A stretch of 64,000 nucleotides of DNA. It comes from Stenotrophomonas maltophilia. GTDB lineage: Bacteria; Pseudomonadota; Gammaproteobacteria; Xanthomonadales; Xanthomonadaceae. The notes under the pieces are model-generated. The model ran no database searches. It worked only from the letters and a program-made list of their open reading frames with translations, and had not been told where the DNA came from. Below, in pieces: positions 9,783 through 17,194 of this stretch (the first letter of the stretch is position 1; each line of letters starts with the position of its first letter). The translations under genes and the position numbers were made by a program. The stretch lies in assembly GCF_001676385.1 (NCBI RefSeq), contig NZ_LYVJ01000003.1, positions 124,001-188,000 on the forward strand, given 5' to 3'.

Positions 9783-10204
9783 AGAAGATAATTGGATCGG
9801 CACTTTTGGTTTCGCTTCTCGCCGGATGTCCGTCGGCTACTGCTCCCGCACAATCAATTCAGGTTGACGGTGCGACAGTCAACGCGAAACTTACTTCTGT
9901 GAGACCCTCCAAGCCTGATGGACAGGGTTCTCTGGTTTTTGGGACGCTTCAGATCATCGGCCAAGAAGAAATTGAGTCGGCCAACCTAGATTGCGTCGCC
10001 CTAAAGTGGGGCAATAGTCATAGTGAGCGGATTTACGTTGACAGTGTGACCAGTGTTTTGACCAATCCATTCCCTGCGAAGAACGGTCAGATATTTGTTA
10101 ATGTGTATTGGGTTTTGCCGAATGCGACGCTAAGTGCGAGGGATTTGATTAGCGTACAAGTCGAGAAGGCCAATAAGCTCACTGGTTGCATCACTTACCT
10201 CTGA
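9779..10204 (+). CDS. Lipoprotein, probable immunity protein for the RHS tip
   Basis: The product has 141 aa, with a lipoprotein signal peptide and lipobox LLAGC (Cys17). The mature part is small and probably a beta sandwich (VFGTLQIIG, IYVDSVTSV, FVNVYWVLP), with two further cysteines (LDC, GC). No family was recognised. The start codon overlaps the stop of the RHS gene (ATGA), so the two are translationally coupled, as expected for a toxin-immunity pair. A periplasmic lipoprotein fits an inhibitor of a toxin acting on the cell wall or periplasm, consistent with the hydrolase-like tip. Base composition is clearly lower in GC than the core genome, suggesting acquisition with the tip. A strong terminator follows at 10261. 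The immunity role is inferred from position. Confidence 0.7.
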   Translation: MKKIIGSALLVSLLAGCPSATAPAQSIQVDGATVNAKLTSVRPSKPDGQGSLVFGTLQIIGQEEIESANLDCVALKWGNSHSERIYVDSVTSVLTNPFPAKNGQIFVNVYWVLPNATLSARDLISVQVEKANKLTGCITYL

Positions 10205-10260
10205 ACGAAACATGGTAAGCGAGTCAAGCGCGTGGCAGAGGCATTAACCGGTCCCTAAGC

Positions 10261-10296
10261 ACAAGGCCCGCAGCGATGCGGGCCTTGTCGCTTTTT
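10261..10296 (+). terminator. Rho-independent terminator after the RHS toxin-immunity genes
   Basis: A 12-bp perfect stem (ACAAGGCCCGCA at 10261-10272, its complement at 10277-10288) closes a GCGA tetraloop and is followed by CGCTTTTT. A near-identical stem ends the next tip module at 11373. Confidence 0.9.
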
Positions 10297-10355
10297 GAAG
10301 TAAGGGGCGAAGAGGAAAGCGGGAAACTTTAATCTCGGGCCCGCACTTCCGCGAA

Positions 10356-11009
10356 GTGCTCTTAGGGGAGAGGCCATTCGTAGCACTAATGCAGCAGCGC
10401 TATTACGACCCCACCTGCGGGTGCCTCCTCTCCGTCCATCCGGTCACCGCCTACAGCAACGGCGATATGCGGTTCTTCAATCGCTATGCCTACGCCTTCA
10501 ACAATCCCTATAAATTCACTGATCCAGATGGGCGATGCCCATTCTGCGAAACATTGAACTTAAGGAACCAATTGGTTAATTCAGCACAATGGATATCAGA
10601 CAAAGCAAACGCCGTGTCAGAGAAATTGGATAAGGTTGATGTTCGGCTTGAGGCTGGCATTGCATTAGGCCCAGGCATTGAAGGGTCGGTCAGCCTTTTG
10701 CGTGGCGATGGAGAGATTGGCTTCATTCCAGTTGGTGAGGGTGCAGATATAAATATCTCCATCCAGCCTAAGGAAGGCTTTGAACTGAGCTTTTCGAATA
10801 GACCAGTTGATGCGCCGATTCAATTCAGTGGCGCCGGAGAAGTAAAGGGGGGCGCGATTCATCACGGCGGTGCTGAAGCTAAATTCAATCCTGGTGGCAC
10901 GGTCGAAGTGACCCCAAAAGTAGGCGTTGGGGCGGGCGAATTGGCGAAATTATCGCCGACGATAAATTTTATCGATTGGAAGCCGCCCTTCGAGGATAAA
11001 CAGCAGTGA
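10356..11009 (+). CDS. Orphan RHS tip: truncated core plus a second toxin-like C-terminus
   Basis: The frame resumes in the middle of an RHS core (MQQRYYDP, NPYKFTDPDG), so this is a displaced RHS C-terminal module with no repeats or export signal. The core is degenerate: the usual GRFLSVDP reads GCLLSVHP. After DPDG there are about 155 residues of a different tip (RCPFCETLNL..., KAN AVSEKLDKVD, then a Gly/Val-rich beta-like end). I do not recognise this tip. The frame opens at a GTG at 10356 with no ribosome binding site, so translation is doubtful. It probably serves as a silent cassette that could be recombined onto the main RHS gene through the shared core. Low GC marks it as acquired. 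The immunity-like gene follows after 18 bases. Confidence 0.6.
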   Translation: MLLGERPFVALMQQRYYDPTCGCLLSVHPVTAYSNGDMRFFNRYAYAFNNPYKFTDPDGRCPFCETLNLRNQLVNSAQWISDKANAVSEKLDKVDVRLEAGIALGPGIEGSVSLLRGDGEIGFIPVGEGADINISIQPKEGFELSFSNRPVDAPIQFSGAGEVKGGAIHHGGAEAKFNPGGTVEVTPKVGVGAGELAKLSPTINFIDWKPPFEDKQQ

Positions 11010-11027
11010 GCAGCCGGGAGGCGTGAC

Positions 11028-11327
11028 GTGGAAGCTAAAGTGATAATTGCAATTGGGGCGGCTTATGCGGGAATTTACTATTTGGCAGCGCGCCGCTTGT
11101 TGTTCCAATTGAGGGACATCGATCAAGATTACTTCAAATATCTAGGCGCTCGCGGCGGTGTCGGGTCGAGCAATTCATCAGCTGTGATTGCGCTGGTGCT
11201 TGATGGCGATGCGCCGAAAGAATTTTCGGCCTGCGAACATCAAGCGTCAACTTTTTGTAGTGCGAGCCATGCTGGCGCTGTCTCCGATTGTTCTAATTGC
11301 CATTTTCTTGTTGCTTTGAATCATTGA
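11028..11327 (+). pseudogene. Frameshifted membrane protein, probable immunity gene of the orphan tip
   Basis: A GTG start with GGGAGG upstream opens a protein with an N-terminal membrane segment (VIIAIGAAYAGIYYLA). After residue 65 (DAPKEF) the frame turns to non-protein-like sequence rich in Cys and Ser. Removing one T from the TTTT run at 11223-11226 restores the frame DAPKEFRPANIKRQLF followed by a second membrane segment (MLALSPIVLIAIFLLL) and a stop at 11317-11319. The original product would therefore be about 96 aa with two membrane helices. The position directly after the orphan tip suggests an inner-membrane immunity protein. The frameshift fits a decayed cassette, although a sequencing error cannot be excluded. 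Confidence 0.6.
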
Positions 11328-11372
11328 TAAATAGCAGTAACGGTTCCAGGCTCACTTCCTTATGCCCATAAC

Positions 11373-11408
11373 GACAAGGCCCGCATTGCGGGGCCTTGTC
11401 CGTTTTTT
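11373..11408 (+). terminator. Rho-independent terminator closing the orphan tip module
   Basis: A 10-bp stem (GACAAGGCCC at 11373-11382, GGGCCTTGTC at 11391-11400) is followed by CG and eight Ts. The stem is nearly the same sequence as the terminator at 10261, so each tip-immunity module ends with a copy of the same hairpin. Confidence 0.9.
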
Positions 11409-11440
11409 TTGGGTGGCGTGCGGCTACTGATGCGCCGCAA

Positions 11441-11672
11441 TCACCAATCGATCAGTTGCGTAATGACGCGCTGCTTGACTGGCGACAACGCTTCGATCTG
11501 TTCAAGCTGCTGCCTGATCTTCTTCTGCGGCCCGCGCTGCTTCGGCGCGGCGGTTGGAGCCGGTGCCGCGTCCTGCGCGACCAGCGCATCGAACGTGGTC
11601 TCCGGGGTCTGCGCGATCACCGGCAGCAGCGACACCGGCACGCGCCGCCGTTCCTTCTCGAACGAGTTCATC
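11441..11672 (-). pseudogene. C-terminal fragment of an XRE-family regulator
   Basis: Reading leftward from the junction at 11672, the frame encodes RRRVPVSLLPVIAQT, then TTFDALVAQD, an Ala/Pro linker, and a helical tail (KKIRQQLEQIEALSPVKQRV) ending at a natural stop at 11441. This matches the back half of small Cro/C1-type regulators: the last helix of the HTH domain, then a linker and a coiled tail. The HTH itself is missing. The fragment is cut off where the RHS copy begins. Confidence 0.5.
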
Positions 11673-12058
11673 TCGGCTACGACGCATTGGATAACCTGCG
11701 GAGCTGGACGCGGGCCGGAGTCAAGGATCACCACTATTGGTACGACGCGAACAACCGGTTGACCAATGTGCGGGACAGCCTCAGCAATACGGTCACAGGC
11801 CTAGCCTATGACGTCCAGGGCAACCTAGAGGTCAAGAACGGCCAAGGGTATGCATTCGACCATGGCAACCGGCTGCGGGGCGTAGATGGCCTGGAGAGCT
11901 ACCGATACGATGCTCATGGCCTGCGCATCCTCGCCCATGTGCCGGGCTCGGGCAACGTCTTGTCACAGTATGCCCACGATGGACGCCTGCTTTTCCAGAG
12001 CGGCGAGCGCCAAGGCGTCAACCGGGATTTCGTGCAGCTTGGCGGCAGCCTGATCGCC
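11673..12058 (+). repeat. 386-bp displaced copy of the RHS repeat region
   Basis: These bases align without gaps to 8575-8960 in the second RHS gene, with roughly a dozen substitutions that I can count by eye (for example CTCGGCAAC becoming CTCAGCAAT). The reading frame is kept (YDALDNLRSW to LGGSLIA) but there is no start, core or tip. The copy ends abruptly at both sides in unrelated minus-strand fragments. It is a duplicated or gene-converted remnant, not a gene. Confidence 0.85.
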
Positions 12059-12123
12059 CGGACCTGCGCCGAGTTGCGCTGGGCTGTCCAGCGCTTGATC
12101 TCTTCTTCCACCACTTCGCTCAT
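12059..12123 (-). mobile_element. 5' remnant of an IS3-type transposase orfA
   Basis: An ATG at 12123 with GAGGAG upstream starts MSEVVEEEIKRWTAQRNSA, which is the characteristic beginning of an IS3-family (DUF1153-like) OrfA. The similarity stops after about 22 codons, where the RHS copy begins. Only the first 65 bases and a short leader survive; no OrfB or matching inverted repeat was found. Confidence 0.5.
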
Positions 12124-12349
12124 CGGTGTCTCCTCTGGGGAAAGTAACACCTGAGCAGGAGATCAGTGGGCCATTACATGGACGAACGGGAAAACGTCAT
12201 CGCCGCCAGCAAAAATGGGATGGGGCAGCAATGGCGCAGGCATGCAGGCGTTATTAGACCAAAACAGGGGCACCGGGCTTGGCCGACTCACGTGAGTACT
12301 TCGAACAGATGTCAGCAGTCATGCAGGCCACAGCGAGTACCCGTAGCGG

Positions 12350-12928
12350 TCACCGCGACAATCTGTCCGAGGCATCGGAAGCGCTGCTCGGTTGCGATTC
12401 GCCCGCTTCATTCGAGAAGACGCCACGCCCTCCATCCAGAAAGAACACCGACTCTGGGATAGCGCTGTTGTCAAAGTTCCTGACGCCCACGCCAATAACA
12501 CCTTTGATCTTATCGAAATAGAACGAATTGGCACGCACTCTGCCCTTGGCCACATCCACCTTCAGGACTTCACGGCCATCGGCCAGCATTGGAATAGACA
12601 CACCCCGAATCACTGTGAATGTGAATTCGCCCTCTTTGTACCTGTCGCCAATCTTCGCTCCATCCGGCAATCTGTAAAGCGCCATGAGGTCAAGCTTGAG
12701 ACAGTTTGCGGAACCACCGGCCTGACAGGCCTCCAGCTTGCCGAACTCATTTCCATACCCGAACAGTCCCTTCTCACGCAGGATGACCAGCCTCGAATCC
12801 ACCCCGTTTGCCGAGTACCGCATATCCGGCGCATAGTTTACGTACAGGACATCGTCCGCCCTGGCCATACCACTGGCCAGCGTGGGAATGAGCGCAACGG
12901 CCAGTGCAAAGCACTTCGCTTTTGTCAT
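12350..12928 (-). CDS. Secreted hypothetical protein, paralogue of 1228-1767
   Basis: The product has 192 aa with a Sec signal peptide (MTKAKCFALAVALIPTLASGMA). The mature chain DDVLYVNYAPDMRYSANGVD is nearly identical to that of the gene at 1228-1767, and the two cysteines (LEAC, NCLK) are kept. It has a slightly longer, Ser/Asp-rich C-terminus. The ATG at 12928 is preceded by GGAGAA. The two copies bracket comM and the RHS locus in the same orientation. The family is unknown to me. A role linked to the RHS locus is possible from location but there is no direct support. Confidence 0.7.
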   Translation of the reverse strand: MTKAKCFALAVALIPTLASGMARADDVLYVNYAPDMRYSANGVDSRLVILREKGLFGYGNEFGKLEACQAGGSANCLKLDLMALYRLPDGAKIGDRYKEGEFTFTVIRGVSIPMLADGREVLKVDVAKGRVRANSFYFDKIKGVIGVGVRNFDNSAIPESVFFLDGGRGVFSNEAGESQPSSASDASDRLSR

Positions 12929-13324
12929 CGCAGTCTTCTCCAGACGATCCCAATGTTCTGCAACGCGTATTCCCTCTACCTGCCGAGGTACTCGCGCACC
13001 CTTCCCCTCGACCATCAGGACTGTTCCCAACATGACCTTGCCCTGGAGGACAACCTTTGCCGTCGCCTACCACGCCCGTGCCGAGTCGCAGGCCATGATA
13101 GCCAGCTTTGCTGGCATGACGTACATGCAGCAGCGACATGGTTTCCTGATGACGGGAAGGGGCAGCGGCAAGTTCAACTGCCCAACTGAAAGAGGGGAGC
13201 GCACAGGGAAACAGGCAAATTCAAAGCGGCAGGAGGCCGCCATGGATGCAAGGCTTGCCCTTCTGCTTATGGGTGTTCCTGTAGGGGCGGACCCATTTTC
13301 TGGCACGCAGGTTGATGGCCGACA
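12929..13324. other. Gene-poor stretch with a short RHS scar
   Basis: This gap of 396 bases has no convincing gene. Bases 13111-13135 match 24 of 25 positions of the RHS core at 9148-9172 (encoding TYMQQR), so a sliver of RHS core lies here without any surrounding RHS sequence. The rest shows no recognisable repeat or RNA gene. Confidence 0.45.
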
Positions 13325-13882
13325 TTAAAGACAGTCGACTCCGAATACGCTGCATATGCCGGTGTTCGAGGCCGGATCGGGCGGGTGAATTCCGGGGCGG
13401 TCGGGCCAGGCTATTGGGTGATCGAGCGCCTCAGGATTTCCATGCGGTGCGACCAGGGTGAAGCTGATGTTGGAATCATGCTTGGCACCTTCCGCGCAGC
13501 CGCATGGCAATCTCCCAGCATCACGCTGCCGAATCCACCCGCCCCGCTTCGCCAGCAACGCCACCCGACGGCTGACCAGCGCGTGCAGCGCCGCCAGCTC
13601 TGACGCCCGGCCAGCCGTCATGTTGCCGCCGAACAGCACCCGCGACAGTGCCACCTCGTCACTATCCTGCGGGTGCTGCCAGCGATCGCGATACACCTTC
13701 TGGCACACCAGCCAGGCCAGCCGCAGCCCCCCACCGGGCAACGGACGGACCACGCGTTCGTAGACCTGCCAGAACTGGTATTCGCCCTGCAGGTCGATCG
13801 CCGGTGCCACGGACAGCGCCTGCCGGGGCCGTCGTGGGCCGGCGATGCCAAACAATTCGGTTGGCGGGGTGTGCTGTGCCAT
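13325..13882 (-). CDS. Hypothetical protein, 185 aa, possibly altered at its C-terminus
   Basis: From the ATG at 13882 the frame gives MAQHTPPTELFGIAGPRRPR and a Trp/Arg-rich central region (EYQFWQVYERVV, LRLAWLVCQKVYRDRW). It then shows an alanine-rich helix (GRASELAALHALVSRRVALL) and a low-complexity Pro/Asp tail. Length and codon bias support coding over the first two thirds; the tail (from about residue 125) looks less protein-like and could reflect a frameshift or fusion to non-coding DNA. An upstream start at 13906 is possible. No family, signal peptide or motif was recognised. Confidence 0.45.
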   Translation of the reverse strand: MAQHTPPTELFGIAGPRRPRQALSVAPAIDLQGEYQFWQVYERVVRPLPGGGLRLAWLVCQKVYRDRWQHPQDSDEVALSRVLFGGNMTAGRASELAALHALVSRRVALLAKRGGWIRQRDAGRLPCGCAEGAKHDSNISFTLVAPHGNPEALDHPIAWPDRPGIHPPDPASNTGICSVFGVDCL

Positions 13883-13963
13883 GCGAACAGAATGACCCAG
13901 CAACATTGTGGGAACCTTGCGTCGCTGCCGGGAGATCCCTGCCGGCCGCGCAAAGCTGGGTCT

Positions 13964-14002
13964 GGGGTCAGAGCCCTTTGCTGCGCAAAGAGATCTGACC
14001 CC
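13964..14002. repeat. Long imperfect hairpin GGGGTCAGA...TCTGACCCC
   Basis: The outer arms GGGGTCAGA (13964-13972) and TCTGACCCC (13994-14002) and inner arms CTTTGC/GCAAAG (13976-13981, 13985-13990) form a near-continuous hairpin. Hairpins of this sequence are scattered in Stenotrophomonas and Xanthomonas intergenic regions. It lies just after the end of the minus-strand TonB receptor gene and may stabilise or end that transcript. Confidence 0.65.
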
Positions 14003-14029
14003 GCCCCTCGGGTCCCGCTCCTCGTCGCC

Positions 14030-16348
14030 TCAGAACGCCATCGAGGTACTGAACATCAGCTGCCGTGGCGCGCTGCGCTGCAGGGTCTGGTAATCCCCCG
14101 AGAACGACGAGCCGGCGATGGTGGCGGTGCCGATGTTGTGGCGGTTGAACAGGTTGCTCACGTCCAGCCGCAGCTCCAGCCCCGGCACCGCGCTATCGGC
14201 ACCGAAGCGGTAGGCGGCATAGGTGTTGACCTGCCAGAAGGTTGGCACGCGGATGTCGTTCTCGTAGGTGAAGGGCTGGCGCAGGTACGAGGTGCTGGTG
14301 GCACCAAAACGCCAGTCACCGAAGTGGGCGGACAGGTCGCTGACCAGCGAGATCTGCGGGTAACCCGGCTGGGCGTTGCCCTTGATCGGGTACACCGTGT
14401 CACCCACGACGAAATCACTGTCGTAGTACGAACGGGCCACGGCCACGCCCTGGTAGAACTGCAGGTGGTCGGTCAGGTCGGCGGTGATGCCAAGGTCGGC
14501 ACCGATCACGTGCATCTTCGGCATCAGCCGCACGGTGTTGATCTGCGCGAACTGGGTGCCGATGGCGGCCGACAGCAGGCGGTTGCGGATGTCGTTGTAG
14601 AACACGTCGCCGGTGATCGTCAGCCGATCGAAACGATGCGAGGCGCCCACGGTGAGGTTCCAGTTCTTCTCCGGGCGCAGCGTGCCGGCCACGCGGTCGA
14701 ACTCTTCCTGGTCGGTGATGGTCCACGCCGAGGCCGTGTAGCCGATGTTGCCGCGCTGGGCGACGCGGTAGCCGTTCATGGTGTTGGCCAGGTCGATGAA
14801 GGCATCGGTGGATTCAGTCGGGCTCCAGAACAGCGAGACGTGCGGCAGGAAGTTGCTCTTCGCGCGCAGCGTGCCGTTCACCGGCCGGTCCTTGGCATCA
14901 CCGAGGCCGCCACCGCGGGTACGGAAGTCCACGGCCTTGAAGCCGATGCCCAGCTTCAGCGTGTTGCTCAGCGCGATGTCGTCCTGCAGGTAGATCTGGC
15001 GCGAGTGAGTCACCCAGCTCGATGCGTTGTCGGTCTTGAATGCGGGCCCATACACATCGAATGGGCCGGTGGCCTTCAGCGGCGGGCCCTCGCCCAGCAG
15101 CGGCTGCGGGTACCACTCGGTCTTCGCCGCGGCCTTGCTCTTCTCCTGCCAGAAGCCGGCGGTGAAGGTGTGCGCGCCGGCCTCGAACTGCAGGTTGAGC
15201 ATGCCGCCCAGCCGGCTGAGGCGCGGCGTCTGCACCTGTTCGGAGAATGGCGCGCCGTTGGGCGACGGCACGGTTGGGTCGGTCAGCGTGGCCTGGGTGT
15301 GGCTGTTGGCGTTGTACAGCTGCACGTTGCCGCTCAGCGCGGGGCTGATCTGGAAGCGATGGTTCACCGAGGACACGCGATCGCGGGTAATCTGACCGGT
15401 GTCGTAGGGAATCAGTTCGGACAGCGCACCGCAGGTGTATGCACCACAGGACTTGTCGGCGTTCTCCGGCGAGGCCACGTACCAGGCCCACGCGTAATCC
15501 GGATAGAAGATGTCGGCTTTCCAGCCCAGCTTGCGGATCATGTCGAAGGAAATGTTGTTGTAGCCCCAGACCTTGGCCTTGCTGTCGGACAGGAACACGG
15601 TGACATCGCCCCAGGCGACGTCCTGCTGCAACTTGAGATCGCCGCGCAGGAAGTTCTGCGTGCCCTCGCCCTGGTACTTGTCGGCAGACACGCGCTGCAG
15701 GTCGACCAGCACTTTCGGGCCCTGCTCGCCGAGCTGGCCGCTCTGCCCGGATACCATGGTGACCAACGTGCTATTGCTGCCCACGCCCTGCTTCACGCGC
15801 AGGCTGGGCGTGTCCTGCAGGTCGCGCAGGCGGTATTCCAGGCTGCCGCCGTTGACGCTGCTGGAGAACACGCTGACCGGTGCGCCGCCAGGGCTGACCG
15901 TGATCGCGCCGATGCCATCGGGCACGCCCACGTTCACCACGCTGGTGCCGGTGAGCGAGAGGAAGCCGTTGTCGTTCAGCGGCACGCCTTCGAAGGTGAT
16001 GCCCATTTCATTCATGCGGAAGCCGCGCACGAACAGGCTGGTGGCCGAGATATCCAGGCCCAGCCCATCGGTGGCAGTGTAGCTGGCGCCCGGTACCTGC
16101 TTCAGCATGGCCAGGCCGTTGCTGCCGGTGACCATCGCGTCCAGGTCTTCGGCCTTGATGATGTAGCGGTTGGGGCCGACCACCTGGGTCGGTGCCACGG
16201 CCGCACCGCGCGGTGTGGCGATAACCTGCAGGGCATTGAGCGTGGTGGGCGTGTCGAGCGCGGTGTCAGCCGATTCGGCGGCAAACGCAGGTGCGGTGAT
16301 GGCGGCGATGATGGCCAGGGCGAGGCGCGTCGTGGGTGGCGTGTTCAT
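14030..16348 (-). CDS. TonB-dependent outer-membrane receptor
   Basis: The 772-aa protein has a signal peptide (MNTPPTTRLALAIIAAITAPAFAA) and a plug domain from about 40 to 165, with the typical pattern LDAMVTGSNGLAMLKQVPG and LFVRGFRMNEMGITFEGVPL. A 22-strand beta-barrel domain follows, ending in an aromatic residue (MAF). A TonB box lies near the N-terminus of the mature protein but is not obvious. The substrate cannot be told from sequence; no CUT locus or siderophore gene adjoins it. It is transcribed alone, convergent with nothing, with a leader of up to 300 bases shared with the divergent gene at 16646. The long frame on the opposite strand is a shadow. Confidence 0.9.
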   Translation of the reverse strand: MNTPPTTRLALAIIAAITAPAFAAESADTALDTPTTLNALQVIATPRGAAVAPTQVVGPNRYIIKAEDLDAMVTGSNGLAMLKQVPGASYTATDGLGLDISATSLFVRGFRMNEMGITFEGVPLNDNGFLSLTGTSVVNVGVPDGIGAITVSPGGAPVSVFSSSVNGGSLEYRLRDLQDTPSLRVKQGVGSNSTLVTMVSGQSGQLGEQGPKVLVDLQRVSADKYQGEGTQNFLRGDLKLQQDVAWGDVTVFLSDSKAKVWGYNNISFDMIRKLGWKADIFYPDYAWAWYVASPENADKSCGAYTCGALSELIPYDTGQITRDRVSSVNHRFQISPALSGNVQLYNANSHTQATLTDPTVPSPNGAPFSEQVQTPRLSRLGGMLNLQFEAGAHTFTAGFWQEKSKAAAKTEWYPQPLLGEGPPLKATGPFDVYGPAFKTDNASSWVTHSRQIYLQDDIALSNTLKLGIGFKAVDFRTRGGGLGDAKDRPVNGTLRAKSNFLPHVSLFWSPTESTDAFIDLANTMNGYRVAQRGNIGYTASAWTITDQEEFDRVAGTLRPEKNWNLTVGASHRFDRLTITGDVFYNDIRNRLLSAAIGTQFAQINTVRLMPKMHVIGADLGITADLTDHLQFYQGVAVARSYYDSDFVVGDTVYPIKGNAQPGYPQISLVSDLSAHFGDWRFGATSTSYLRQPFTYENDIRVPTFWQVNTYAAYRFGADSAVPGLELRLDVSNLFNRHNIGTATIAGSSFSGDYQTLQRSAPRQLMFSTSMAF

Positions 16349-16515
16349 GGGCAGATCCAGGTGCAGGGAGAGAGCGGCGCAGGCGCACGCCCAGCGCGTT
16401 GCAGCACCGGTGTCGGCGCCTTGGCTGGCGATGCGATTGCGTTGAGGGAGTGACGGCGCGGTGCGCGACGGTCAGCAGAGGAAGACGATCCTCTGCCTCA
16501 AAATTCGATGGAGTG

Positions 16516-16532
16516 ATTTCGACGTGCGAAAT
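16516..16532. promoter_or_regulatory. Palindrome between divergent genes, possible operator
   Basis: ATTTCG (16516-16521) and CGAAAT (16527-16532) form an inverted repeat around ACGTG in the 297-base gap between the TonB receptor and the gene at 16646. It could bind a dimeric regulator. I see no clear -35/-10 pair beside it, so the call is tentative. Confidence 0.2.
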
Positions 16533-16645
16533 TCTTGCATCGCACTGCCGCATCCGCCATTGCACCGTGGTACAGCGCGGCTATACGCAGGTATCGTCCT
16601 GTCCGGTATCTTCAGATACCCGATTCCGGATTGGCAGGAGCCTTG

Positions 16646-17179
16646 ATGATCCGCTGGACCACCTGGAGAGTAATGGCCACCGTTGGCGTGACACTGCTTT
16701 CGTGCATGGAAACTGCGCAATCGCACGACAGAGTTGAAGTGCGTTCCCCACAGCGTCTGGATGCCCTGATCGACGCGCTGGTCACCACGCCGTCGCCGAT
16801 CAGCCCGGCCCAGTTGCATGAGCTGGGCATCATCGCGCCGTTTTCCTTTGAGAAGGATGCAGGACCGCGCATCTACCGGTCACAGCCGATGCTGACCGCC
16901 GATGGCTATGCCATCGACAATGTGGAGTATCGCGTGATACGCGGCAAGGACGATGACATCCGCCTCCTGTTCGTCACGTTCGTGGATACGCCATGCTTCC
17001 CACTGGAGCGGTTGGCTAAGCGTTACACCCTGCAGCCATTCATCTATCCACCCAGCCATGGTGCGCCATTGATCGCGCGGAACCACGAGCAGCACCATTC
17101 GCTCACCGTAGGAGCGCAGGAGATCATCGTCCGCAGCCAGCGCGATGCTCCGCACTGCATGCTGGGCCTGAGGCGCTGA
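16646..17179 (+). CDS. Secreted hypothetical protein, 177 aa
   Basis: The start at the ATG at 16646 has AGGAG seven bases upstream and begins a hydrophobic N-terminus (MIRWTTWRVMATVGVTLLSC) that should act as a signal peptide; the Cys in LLSC might be lipidated, but the lipobox is imperfect. The mature protein contains two cysteines (TPCFP, PHCMLGL) and a YxVIRGKDDDIRLLFVTF stretch. I do not recognise the family. It is divergent from the TonB receptor gene. Confidence 0.6.
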   Translation: MIRWTTWRVMATVGVTLLSCMETAQSHDRVEVRSPQRLDALIDALVTTPSPISPAQLHELGIIAPFSFEKDAGPRIYRSQPMLTADGYAIDNVEYRVIRGKDDDIRLLFVTFVDTPCFPLERLAKRYTLQPFIYPPSHGAPLIARNHEQHHSLTVGAQEIIVRSQRDAPHCMLGLRR

Positions 17180-17194
17180 GCGCCGCTTGGTGCC

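Noticed and set aside
11396..12154. 252-codon plus-strand frame spanning the RHS fragment
   Set aside because: It is a chance fusion: the first 90 residues are antisense to the regulator fragment and the last 30 are antisense to the transposase start. Only the middle is RHS-derived.
12124..12349. Full insertion sequence next to the transposase start
   Set aside because: No matching inverted repeats, no orfB and no target duplication could be found; only the 5' remnant is supported.
13673..16453. 926-codon open frame on the plus strand opposite the TonB receptor
   Set aside because: Shadow frame; the minus strand encodes a full TonB receptor with signal peptide and terminal Phe.
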